DNA from: Rhynochetos jubatus
Taxonomy: Eukaryota > Chordata > Aves > Eurypygiformes > Rhynochetidae
Reading direction: 5' to 3'
DNA length: 64,000 nucleotides
NCBI GenBank assembly: GCA_027574665.1
Contig: CM050672.1
Coordinates: forward strand, 10,214,001-10,278,000
The notes under the pieces are model-generated. The model was not told where the DNA came from. It saw only the letters and a list, made by a program, of their open reading frames with translations, and ran no database searches. Below, one piece after another: positions 36,001 through 47,306 of the stretch (the stretch's first letter is position 1; each line of letters begins with the position of its first letter). A program made the position numbers and the translations under genes.

Positions 36001-39000
36001 TCAAACCATGAGAAGCTCCAGCCCAAAAGGTAGCCAAAATGCAGCCCACATCCGGGAGAATATCAAGAGCAGGGGTTGGAGAAACCCAGGCCTCAAACCA
36101 CGAGAAGCTCCAGCCCAAAATCCAGCCATAATCCAGCCCACATCTGGGAGAATCTCAAGAGCAGGGGGTGGAGCAAGCCAGGCCTCAAACCACGAGAAGC
36201 TCCAGCCCAAAAGGCAGCCAAAATGCAGCCCACATCCGGGAGAATCTCAAGAGCAGGAGGTGGAGCAAGCCAGGCCTCAAACCACGAGAAGCTCCAGCCG
36301 AAATCAGCCAAAATGCAGCCCACATCCGGGAGAATCTCAAGAGCAGGGGGTGGAGCAAGCCAGGCCTCAAACCACGAGAAGCTCCAGCCCAAAAGGCAGC
36401 CAAAATCCAGCCCACATCTGGGAGATTATCAAGAGCAGGGAGTGGAGCAAGCCAGGCCTCAAACCACGAGAAGCTCCAGCTCAAAATGCAGACAAAATGC
36501 AGCCCACATCTGGGAGAATCTGAAGAGCAGGGGGTGGAGCAAGCCAGGCCTCAAACCATGAGAAGATCCAGCCGAAAAAGCAGCCAAAATCCAGCCCACA
36601 TCCGGGAGAATCTCAAGAGCAGGGGGTGGAGCAAGCCAGGCCTCAAACCACGAGAAGCTCCAGCTCAAAATGCAGCCAAAATGCAGCCCACCTCCGGGAG
36701 AATCTGAAGAGCAGGGGGTGGAGGAAGCCAGGCCTCAGACCACGAAAAGCTCCAGCCCAAGTATCAGGCAAAATGCAGCCCACATCCGGGAGAATCTCAA
36801 GAGCAGGGGGTGGAGCAAGCCAGGCCTCAAACCACGAGAAGCTCCAGCCCAAAAGGCAGCCAAAATGCAGCCCACATCCAGGAGAATATCAAGAGCAGGG
36901 GGTGGAGCAAGCCAGGCCTCAAACCACAAGAAGCTCCAGCCCAAAAGGCAGCCAAAATCCAGGCCCCGTCCGGGAGAATATCAAGAATAGGAAGTGAAGA
37001 AAGCCAGGCCTCAAACCAGGAGAAGCTCCAGCCCAAAAGGCAGACAAAATACAGCGCACATCCGGGAGAATCTCAAGAGCAGGGGGTGGAGCAAGCCAGG
37101 CCTCAAACCACGAGAAGCTCCAGCCGAAAATGCAGCCATAATTCAGACCACATCCGGGAGAATCTGAAGAGCAGGGGGTGGAGCAAGCCAGGCCTCAAAC
37201 CATGAGAAGCTCCAGCCCAAAAAGCAGCCAAAATGCAGCCCACATCCGGGAGAATCTCAAGAGCATGGGGTGGAGCAAGCCAGGCCTCAAACCACTAGAA
37301 GCTCCAGCCCAAAAAGCAGCCAAAATCCAGCCCACCTGCAGGAGAATCTCAAGAGCAGGGGGTGTAGCAAGCCAGGCCTCAAACCACGAGAAGCTCCAGC
37401 CCAAATGGCAGCCAAAATGCAGCCCACATCCGGGAGAATCTCAAGAGCAGGGGGTGGAGCAAGCCAGGCCTCAAACCACGAGAAGCTCCAGCCCAAAATG
37501 CAGCCATATTCCAGCCCATATCTGGGAGATTATCAAGAGCAGGGGGTGGAGCAAGCCAGGCCTCAAACCATGAGAAGCTCCAGCCCAAAAGGCAGCCAAA
37601 ATGCAGCCAACATCCGGGAGAATATCAAGAGCAGGGGTTGGAGAAACCCAGGCCTCAAACCACGAGAAGCTCCAGCCCAAAATCCAGCCAAAATCCAGCC
37701 CACATCTGGGAGAATCTCAAGAGCAGGGGGTGGAGCAAGCCAGGCCTCAAACCACGAGAAGCTCCAGCCCAAAAGGCAGCCAAAATGCAGCCCACATCCG
37801 GGAGAATATCAAGAGCAGGGGGTGGAGCAAGCCAGGCCTCAAACCACGAGAAGCTCCAGCCGAAATCAGCCAAAATGCAGCCCACATCCGGGAGAATCTC
37901 AAGAGCAGGGGGTGGAGCAAGCCAGGCCTCAAACCATGAGAAGCTCCAGCCGAAATCAGCCAAAATGCAGCCCACATCCGGGAGAATATCAAGAGCAGGG
38001 GGTGGAGCAAGCCAGGCCTCAAACCATGAGAAGCTCCAGCCCAAAAAGCAGCCAAAATGCAGCCCAAATCTGGGAGAATCTGAAGAGCAGGGGGTGGAGC
38101 AAGCCAGGCCTCAAACCATGAGAAGCTCCAGCCGAAAAAGCAGCCAAAATCCAGCCCACATCCGGGAGAATCTCAAGAGCAGGGGGTGGAGCAAGCCAGG
38201 CCTCAAACCACGAGAAGCTCCAGCCCAAAAGGCAGCCAAAATGCAGCCCACATCTGGGAGAATCTGAAGAGCAGGGGGTGGAGCAAGCCAGGCCTCAAAC
38301 CATGAGAAGCTCCAGCCCAAAAAGCAGCCAAAATGCAGCCCACATCCGGGAGAATCTCAAGAGCATGGGGTGGAGCAAGCCAGGCCTCAAACCACGAGAA
38401 GCTCCAGCCCAAACAGCAGCCAAAATCCAGCCCACCTGCAGGAGAATCTCAAGAGCAGGGGGTGGAGCAAGCCAGGCCTCAAACCACGAGAAGCTCCAGC
38501 CCAAATGGCAGCCAAAATCCAGACCACATCCGGGAGAATCTCAAGAGCAGGGGGTGGAGCAAGCCAGGCCTCAAACCACGAGAAGCTCCAGCCCAAAATG
38601 CAGCCATATTCCAGCCCATATCTGGGAGATTATCAAGAGCAGGGGGTGGAGCAAGCCAGGCCTCAAACCATGAGAAGCTCCAGCCCAAAAGGTAGCCAAA
38701 ATGCAGCCCACATCCGGGAGAATATCAAGAGCAGGGGTTGGAGAAACCCAGGCCTCAAACCACGAGAAGCTCCAGCCCAAAATCCAGCCATAATCCAGCC
38801 CACATCTGGGAGAATCTCAAGAGCAGGGGGTGGAGCAAGCCAGGCCTCAAACCACGAGAAGCTCCAGCCCAACAGGCAGCCAAAATGCAGCCCACATCTG
38901 GGAGAATCTGAAGAGCAGGGGGTGGAGCAAGCCAGGCCTCAAACCATGAGAAGCTCCAGCCCAAAAAGCAGCCATAATTCAGACCACATCTGGGAGAATA

Positions 39001-41000
39001 TCAAGAGCAGGGGGTGGAGTAAGCCAGGCCTCAAACCACGAGAAGCTCCAGCCCAAAAAGCAGCCAAAATGCATCCCACCTCCGGGAGAATCTCAAGAGC
39101 AGGGGGTGGAGCAAGCCAGGCCTCAAACCATGAGAAGCTCCAGCCCAAAATGCAGACAAAGTACAGCCCAACTCCGGGAGAAATTCGAGAGCAGGGGGTG
39201 GAGCAAGCCAGGCCTCAAAACACGAGAAGCTCCAGCCCAATATGCAGTAAAAATCCAGCACATACCCGGGAGAATATCAAGAGCAGGGGGTGGAGCAAGT
39301 CAGGCCTCAAACCACGAGAAGCTCCAGCCCAAAAGGCAGCCAAAATGCAGCCCACATCCGGGAGAATCTCAAGAGCAGGGGGTGGAGCAAGCCAGGCCTC
39401 AAACCACGAGAAGCTCCAGCCCAAAAGGCAGCCAAAATGCAGCCCACCTCCGGGAGAATTTCAAGAGCAGGGGGTGGAGCAAGGCAGGCCTCAAACCACG
39501 AGAAGCTCCAGCCCAAAATGCAGACAAAATTCAGCCCACATCCGGGAGAATCTCAAGAGCAGGGGCTAGAGCAATATTGGCCATAAAACACGAGAAGCTC
39601 CAGCCCAAAAGGCAGCCAAAATGCAGCCCACATCCGGGAGAATCTCAAGAGCAGGGGTTGGAGCAAGCCAGGCCTCAAAACACGAGAAGCTCCAGCCCAA
39701 AATGCAGCCATAATGCAGCCCACATCCGGGAGAATCTCAAGAGCAGGGGGTGGAGCAAGCCAGGCCTCAAACCACGAGAAGCTCCAGCCCAAAACGCAGC
39801 CAAAATGCAGCCCACATCTGGGAGAATCTGAAGAGCAGGGGGTGGAGCAAGCCAGGCCTCAAACCATGAGAAGCTCCAGCCCAAAAAGCAGCCAAAATGC
39901 AGCCCACATCCGGGAGAATCTCAAGAGCATGGGGTGGAGCAAGCCAGGCCTCAAACCACGAGAAGCTCCAGCCCAAACAGCAGCCAAAATCCAGCCCACC
40001 TGCAGGAGAATCTCAAGAGCAGGGGGTGTAGCAAGCCAGGCCTCAAACCACGAGAAGCTCCAGCCCAAATGGCAGCCAAAATCCAGACCACATCCGGGAG
40101 AATCTCAAGAGCAGGGGGTGGAGCAAGCCAGGCCTCAAACCACGAGAAGCTCCAGCCCAAAATGCAGCCATATTCCAGCCCATATCTGGGAGATTATCAA
40201 GAGCAGGGGGTGGAGCAAGCCAGGCCTCAAACCATGAGAAGCTCCAGCCCAAAAGGTAGCCAAAATGCAGCCCACATCCGGGAGAATATCAAGAGCAGGG
40301 GTTGGAGAAACCCAGGCCTCAAACCACGAGAAGCTCCAGCCCAAAATCCAGCCATAATCCAGCCCACATCTGGGAGAATCTCAAGAGCAGGGGGTGGAGC
40401 AAGCCAGGCCTCAAACCACGAGAAGCTCCAGCCCAAAAGGCAGCCAAAATGCAGCCCACATCCGGGAGAATCTCAAGAGCAGGGGGTGGAGCAAGCCAGG
40501 CCTCAAACCACGAGAAGCTCCAGCCGAAATCAGCCAAAATGCAGCCCACATCCGGGAGAATCTCAAGAGCAGGGGGTGGAGCAAGCCAGGCCTCAAACCA
40601 CGAGAAGCTCCAGCCCAACAGGCAGCCAAAATGCAGCCCACATCTGGGAGAATCTGAAGAGCAGGGGGTGGAGCAAGCCAGGCCTCAAACCATGAGAAGC
40701 TCCAGCCCAAAAAGCAGCCATAATTCAGACCACATCTGGGAGAATATCAAGAGCAGGGGGTGGAGTAAGCCAGGCCTCAAACCACGAGAAGCTCCAGCCC
40801 AAAAAGCAGCCAAAATGCATCCCACCTCCGGGAGAATCTCAAGAGCAGGGGGTGGAGCAAGCCAGGCCTCAAACCATGAGAAGCTCCAGCCCAAAATGCA
40901 GCCAAAGTACAGCCCAACTCCGGGAGAAATTCGAGAGCAGGGGGTGGAGCAAGCCAGGCCTCAAAACACGAGAAGCTCCAGCCCAATATGCAGTAAAAAT
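33060..41000 (+). repeat. Six-fold repeated block of about 11-17 units
   Basis: A recognisable unit with GAGCATGGGGTGGAGC occurs near 33,593, 34,695, 35,701, 37,263, 38,363 and 39,927. In most copies it is followed two units later by GGGGGTGTAGCAAGCC, then by CAAATGGCAGCC and GCAGCCATATTCC. Spacings are 1,102, 1,006, 1,562, 1,100 and 1,564 bp, about 11, 12 or 17 units. An extra segment with ATCAAGAATAGGAAGTGAAG is present at 33,312, 34,414 and 36,982. The copies differ by whole units gained or lost, as expected from unequal crossing over. Confidence 0.82.
34090..40535 (+). repeat. 90-bp unit subfamily
   Basis: Eight units read CCAGCCGAAATCAGCC where the consensus has CCAGCCCAAAAGGCAGCC, a loss of two bases. 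They lie near 34,098, 34,739, 35,199, 35,289, 36,298, 37,860, 37,951 and 40,524. All are in the right arm within the 33-41 kb block, and two pairs are adjacent. They share one origin and have been carried along by block duplication. Confidence 0.85.
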
Positions 41001-41332
41001 CCAGCACATACCCGGGAGAATATCAAGAGCAGGGGGTGGAGCAAGTCAGGCCTCAAACCACGAGAAGCTCCAGCCCAAAAGGCAGCCAAAATGCAGCCCA
41101 CCTCCGGGAGAATTTCAAGAGCAGGGGGTGGAGCAAGGCAGGCCTCAAACCACGAGAAGCTCCAGCCCAAAATGCAGACAAAATTCAGCCCACATCCGGG
41201 AGAATCTCAAGAGCAGGGGCTAGAGCAATATTGGCCATAAAACACGAGAAGCTCCAGCCCAAAAGGCAGCCAAAATCCAGCCCACATCCGGGAGAATCTC
41301 AAGAGCAGGGGTTGGAGCAAGCCAGGCCTCAA

Positions 41333-44300
41333 AACACGAGAAGCTCCAGCCCAAAATGCAGCCATAATGCAGCCCACATCCGGGAGAATCTCAAGAGCAG
41401 GGGGTGGAGCAAGCCAGGCCTCAAACCACGAGAAGCTCCAGCCCAAAAGGCAGACAAAATCCAGCGCACATCCGGGAGAATCTCAAGAGCATGGGGTGGA
41501 GCAAGCCAGGCCTCAAAACACGAGAAGCTCCAGCCCAAAAGGCAGCCAAAATGCAGCCCACATCTGGGAGAATCTCAAGAGCAGGGGGTGGAGCAAGCCA
41601 GGCCTCAAACCACGAGAAGCTCCAGACCAAAAAGCAGTAAAAATCCAGCGCATACCCGGGAGAATATCAAGCGCAGGGGGTGGAGCAAGCCAGGCCTCAA
41701 ACCACGAGAAGCTCCAGCCCAAAAGGCAGCCAAAATGCAGCCCACATCCGGGAGAATCTCAAGAGCAGGGGGTGGAGCAAGCCAGGCCTCAAACCATGAG
41801 AAGCTCCAGCCCAACAGGCAGCCAAAATGCAGCCCACATCCGGGAGAATCTCAAGAGCAGGGGGTGGAGCAAGCAAGGCCTCAAACCATGAGAAGCTCCA
41901 GCCCAAACTGCAGCCAAAATGCAGCCCACATCCGGGACAATTTCAAGAGCAGGGGGTGGAGCAAGCAAGGCCTCAAACCATGAGAAGCTCCAGCCCAAAC
42001 TGCAGCCAAAATGCAACACACATCCGGGAGAATCTCAAGAGCAGAGGGTGGAGCAAGCCAGGCCTCAAACATCGAGAAGCTCCAGCCCAAAGGCAGCCAA
42101 AATGCAGCCCACATCCAGGAGAATCTCAAGAGCAGAGGGTGGAGCAAGCCAGGCCTCAAACCACAAGAAGCTCCAGCCCAAAAGGCAGCCAAAATGCAGC
42201 CCACATCCGGGAGAATCTCAAGAGCAGGGGGTGGAGCAAGCCAGGCCTCAAACCTCGAGATTCTCCAGCCCAAAAGGCAGCCAAAATGCAGCCCACATCC
42301 GGGAGAATCTCAAGAGCAGGGGGTGGAGCAAGCCAGGCCTCAAACCACGAGAAGCTCCAGCCCAAAAGGCAGCCAAAATGCAGCCCACATCCGGGAGAAT
42401 CTCAAGAGCAGGGGTTGGAGCAAGGCAGGCCTCAAACCTCGAGAAGCTCCAGCCCAAAAGGCAGCCAAAATGCAGCCCACATCCGGCAGAATCTCAAGAG
42501 CAGGGGGTGGAGCAAGCCAGGCCTCAAACCACGAGAATTTCCAGCCCAAATATCAGCCAAAATCCAGCCCACATCCGGGAGAATCTCAAGAGCAGGGGGT
42601 GGAGCAAGCCAGGCCTCAAACCACGAGAAGCTCCAGCCCAAAAGGCAGCCAAAATGCAGCCCACATCCGGGAGAATCTCAAGAGCAGGGGGTGGAGCAAG
42701 CCAGGCCTCAAACCACGAGAAGCTCCAGCCCAATAGGCAGCCAAAATGCAGCCCACATCCGGGAGAATCTCAAGAGCAGGGTGTGAAGCAAGGAGGCCAC
42801 AATCCACGAGAAGCTCCAGCCCAAGAATCAGCCAAAATCCAGCCCACTTCCGGGAGACTACCAAGAGCACGGGGTGGAGCAAGCCAGGCCTCAAACCACA
42901 AGAAGCTCCAGCCCAAAATGCAGCCAAAATGCAGCCCACATCCGGGAGAATATCAAGAGCAGGGGGTGGAGCAAGCCAGGCCTCAAACCATGAGAAGCTC
43001 CAGCCCAATATGCAGTAAAAATCCAGCGCATACCCGGGAGAATATCAAGAGAAGGGGGTGGAGCAAGCCAGGCCTCAAACCACAAGAAGCTCCAGCCCAA
43101 AAAGCAGCCAAAATGCAGCCCACCTCCGGGAGAATCTCAAGAGCAGGGGGTGGAGCAAGCCAGGCCTCAAACCATGAGAAGCTCCAGCCCAAAATGCAGC
43201 CAAAGTACAGCCCAACTCCGGGAGAAATTCGAGAGCAGGGGGTGGAGCAAGCCAGGCCTCAAAACACGAGAAGCTCCAGCCCAATATGCAGTAAAAATCC
43301 AGCACATACCCGGGAGAATATCAAGAGCAGGGGGTGGAGCAAGTCAGGCCTCAAACCACGAGAAGCTCCAGCCCAAAAGACAGCCAAAATGCAGCCCACC
43401 TGCAGGAGAATCTCAATAGCAGGGTGTGGAGCAAGCCAGGCCTCAAACCACGAAAAGCTCCAGCCCAAATATCAGCCAAAATGCAGCCCACCTCCGGGAG
43501 AATTTCAAGAGCAGGTTGTGGAGCAAGCCAGGCCTCAAACCACGAGAAGCTCCAGCCCAAAAGAAGCCACAATCCAGCCCACATCCGGGAGAATCTCAAG
43601 AGAAGGGGGTGGAGCAAGCCAGGCCTCAAAACACAAGAAGCTCCAGCCCAAAAAGCAGCCAAAATCCAGCCCACCTGCAGGAGAATCTCAAGAGCAGAGG
43701 GTGGAGCAAGCCAGGCCTCAAACCATGAGAAGCTCCAGCCCAAAATGCAGCCAAAATCCAGCGCACATCCGGGAGAATCTCAAGAGCAGGGGTTGGAGCA
43801 AGCCAGGCCTCAAACCTCGAGATTCTCCAGCCCAAAAGGCAGCCAAAATGCAGCCCACATCCGGGAGAATCTCAAGAGCAGGGGGTGGAGCAAGCCAGGC
43901 CTCAAACCACGACAAGCTCCAGCCCAAAATGCAGCCAAAATGCAGCCCACATCTGGGAGAATCTGAAGAGCAGGGGGTGGAGCAAGCCAGGCCTCAAACC
44001 ACGAGAAGCTCCAGCCCAAAAGGCAGCCAAAATGCAGCCCACATCCGGGAGAATCTCAAGAGCAGGGGGTGGAGCAAGCCAGGCCTCAAACCACGAGAAG
44101 CTCCAGCCCAAAAGGCAGCCAAAATGCAGCCCACATCCGGGAGAATCTCAAGAGCAGGGGCTAGAGCAATATTGGCCATAAAACACGAGAAGCTCCAGCC
44201 CAAAAGGCAGCCAAAATCCAGCCCACATCCGGGAGAATCTCAAGAGCAGGGGGTGGAGCAAGCCAGGCCTCAAAACACGAGAAGCTCCAGCCCAAAAGGC

Positions 44301-44549
44301 AGCCAAAATGCAGCCCACATCCGGGAGAATCTCAAGAGCAGGGGGTGGAGCAAGCCAGGCCTCAAACCACGAGAAGCTCCAGCCCAAAAGGCAGCCAAAA
44401 TGCAGCCCACATCCGGGAGAATCTCAAGAGCAGGGGCTAGAGCAATATTGGCCATAAAACACGAGAAGCTCCAGCCCAAAAGGCAGCCAAAATGCAGCCC
44501 ACATCCGGGAGAATCTCAAGAGCAGGGGCTAGAGCAATATTGGCCATAA
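41333..44549 (+). repeat. Higher-order block, longer relative (3,217 bp)
   Basis: This segment is homologous to the two 2,757-bp blocks that follow it. Its first part aligns at an offset of 3,217 bp. Compared with them it lacks one unit near 41,690 and has six more at about 42,190-42,740. From 42,746 on it aligns at exactly 2,757 bp. Marks include GCGCATACCCGGG with ATATCAAGCGCAG, AGGGTGTGAAGCAAGGAGG, GAGAAATTCGAGAGC and the CTAGAGCAATATTGG units at its end. Confidence 0.82.
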
Positions 44550-47306
44550 AACACGAGAAGCTCCAGCCCAAAAGGCAGCCATAATGCAGCCCACATCCGG
44601 GAGAATCTCAAGAGCAGGGGGTGGAGCAAGCCAGGCCTCAAACCACGAGAAGCTCCAGCCCAAAAGGCAGACAAAATCCAGCGCACATCCGGGAGAATCT
44701 CAAGAGCATGGGGTGGAGCAAGCCAGGCCTCAAAACACGAGAAGCTCCAGCCCAAAAGGCAGCCAAAATGCAGCCCACATCTGGGAGAATCTCAAGAGCA
44801 GGGGGTGGAGCAAGCCAGGCCTCAAACCACGAGAAGCTCCAGCCCAAAAAGCAGTAAAAATCCAGCGCATACCCGGGAGAATATCAAGCGCAGGGGGTGG
44901 AGCAAGCCAGGCCTGAAACCACGAGAAGCTCCAGCCCAAAAGGCAGCCAAAATGCAGCCCACATCCGGGAGAATCTCAAGAGCAGGGGGTGGAGCAAGCC
45001 AGGCCTCAAACCACGGGAACCTCCAGCCCAAAATGCAGCCAAAATGCAGCCCACATCCTGGAGAATCTCAAGAGCAGGGGGTGGAGCAAGCCAGGCCTCA
45101 AACCATGAGAAGCTCCAGCCCAACAGGCAGCCAAAATGCAGCCCACATCCGGGAGAATCTCAAGAGCAGGGGGTGGAGCAAGCCAGGCCTCAAACCACAA
45201 GAAGCTCCAGCCCAAAAGGCAGCCAAAATGCAGCCCACATCCGGGACAATTTCAAGAGCAGGGGGTGGAGCAAGCAAGGCCTCAAACCATGAGAAGCTCC
45301 AGCCCAAACTGCAGCCAAAATGCAGCACACATCCGGGAGAATCTCAAGAGCAGAGGGTGGAGCAAGCCAGGCCTCAAACATCGAGAAGCTCCAGCCCAAA
45401 GGCAGCCAAAATGCAGCCCACATCCAGGAGAATCTCAAGAGCAGAGGGTGGAGCAAGCCAGGCCTCAAACCACAAGAAGCTCCAGCCCAAAAGGCAGCCA
45501 AAATGCAGCCCACATCCGGGAGAATCTCAAGAGCAGGGTGTGAAGCAAGGAGGCCACAATCCACGAGAAGCTCCAGCCCAAGAATCAGCCAAAATCCAGC
45601 CCACTTCCGGGAGACTACCAAGAGCACGGGGTGGAGCAAGCCAGGCCTCAAACCACAAGAAGCTCCAGCCCAAAATGCAGCCAAAATGCAGCCCACATCC
45701 GGGAGAATATCAAGAGCAGGGGGTGGAGCAAGCCAGGCCTCAAACCATGAGAAGCTCCAGCCCAATATGCAGTAAAAATCCAGCGCATACCCGGGAGAAT
45801 ATCAAGAGAAGGGGGTGGAGCAAGCCAGGCCTCAAACCACAAGAAGCTCCAGCCCAAAAAGCAGCCAAAATGCAGCCCACCTCCGGGAGAATCTCAAGAG
45901 CAGGGGGTGGAGCAAGCCAGGCCTCAAACCATGAGAAGCTCCAGCCCAAAATGCAGCCAAAGTACAGCCCAACTCCGGGAGAAATTCGAGAGCAGGGGGT
46001 GGAGCAAGCCAGGCCTCAAAACACGAGAAGCTCCAGCCCAATATGCAGTAAAAATCCAGCACATACCCGGGAGAATATCAAGAGCAGGGGGTGGAGCAAG
46101 TCAGGCCTCAAACCACGAGAAGCTCCAGCCCAAAAGACAGCCAAAATGCAGCCCACCTGCAGGAGAATCTCAATAGCAGGGTGTGGAGCAAGCCAGGCCT
46201 CAAACCACGAAAAGCTCCAGCCCAAATATCAGCCAAAATGCAGCCCACCTCCGGGAGAATTTCAAGAGCAGGTTGTGGAGCAAGCCAGGCCTCAAACCAC
46301 GAGAAGCTCCAGCAAAAAAGAAGCCACAATCCAGCCCACATCCGGGAGAATCTCAAGAGAAGGGGGTGGAGCAAGCCAGGCCTCAAAACACAAGAAGCTC
46401 CAGCCCAAAAAGCAGCCAAAATCCAGCCCACCTGCAGGAGAATCTCAAGAGCAGAGGGTGGAGCAAGCCAGGCCTCAAACCATGAGAAGCTCCAGCCCAA
46501 AATGCAGCCAAAATCCAGCGCACATCCGGGAGAATCTCAAGAGCAGGGGTTGGAGCAAGCCAGGCCTCAAACCTCGAGATTCTCCAGCCCAAAAGGCAGC
46601 CAAAATGCAGCCCACATCCGGGAGAATCTCAAGAGCAGGGGGTGGAGCAAGCCAGGCCTCAAACCACGACAAGCTCCAGCCCAAAATGCAGCCAAAATGC
46701 AGCCCACATCTGGGAGAATCTGAAGAGCAGGGGGTGGAGCAAGCCAGGCCTCAAACCACGAGAAGCTCCAGCCCAAAAGGCAGCCAAAATGCAGCCCACA
46801 TCCGGGAGAATCTCAAGAGCAGGGGGTGGAGCAAGCCAGGCCTCAAACCACGAGAAGCTCCAGCCCAAAAGGCAGCCAAAATGCAGCCCACATCCGGGAG
46901 AATCTCAAGAGCAGGGGCTAGAGCAATATTGGCCATAAAACACGAGAAGCTCCAGCCCAAAAGGCAGCCAAAATCCAGCCCACATCCGGGAGAATCTCAA
47001 GAGCAGGGGGTGGAGCAAGCCAGGCCTCAAAACACGAGAAGCTCCAGCCCAAAAGGCAGCCAAAATGCAGCCCACATCCGGGAGAATCTCAAGAGCAGGG
47101 GGTGGAGCAAGCCAGGCCTCAAACCACGAGAAGCTCCAGCCCAAAAGGCAGCCAAAATGCAGCCCACATCCGGGAGAATCTCAAGAGCAGGGGCTAGAGC
47201 AATATTGGCCATAAAACACGAGAAGCTCCAGCCCAAAAGGCAGCCAAAATGCAGCCCACATCCGGGAGAATCTCAAGAGCAGGGGCTAGAGCAATATTGG
47301 CCATAA
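44550..47306 (+). repeat. 30-unit (2,757-bp) higher-order block, copy 1
   Basis: The block spans 30 units, three bases short of 30 times 92 because several units have lost a base. It is repeated directly at 47,307-50,063. The two are identical over almost all of their length. The difference I noticed is near the block edge, where one junction reads AAAAGGCAGCCATAATGC (44,574 and 50,088) and the other AAAATGCAGCCATAATGC (47,331). Such identity in an array whose single units often differ by several percent means recent duplication or homogenisation. Confidence 0.9.

Noticed and set aside
41919-44549. 876-codon open frame, and others of 500-833 codons on the same strand in the right arm or its complement in the left
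   Set aside because: They are products of a stop-free tandem repeat. All three frames are open and give rotations of the same 92-residue period. They start and end at random unit variants, and have no promoter, splice pattern or recognisable domain.
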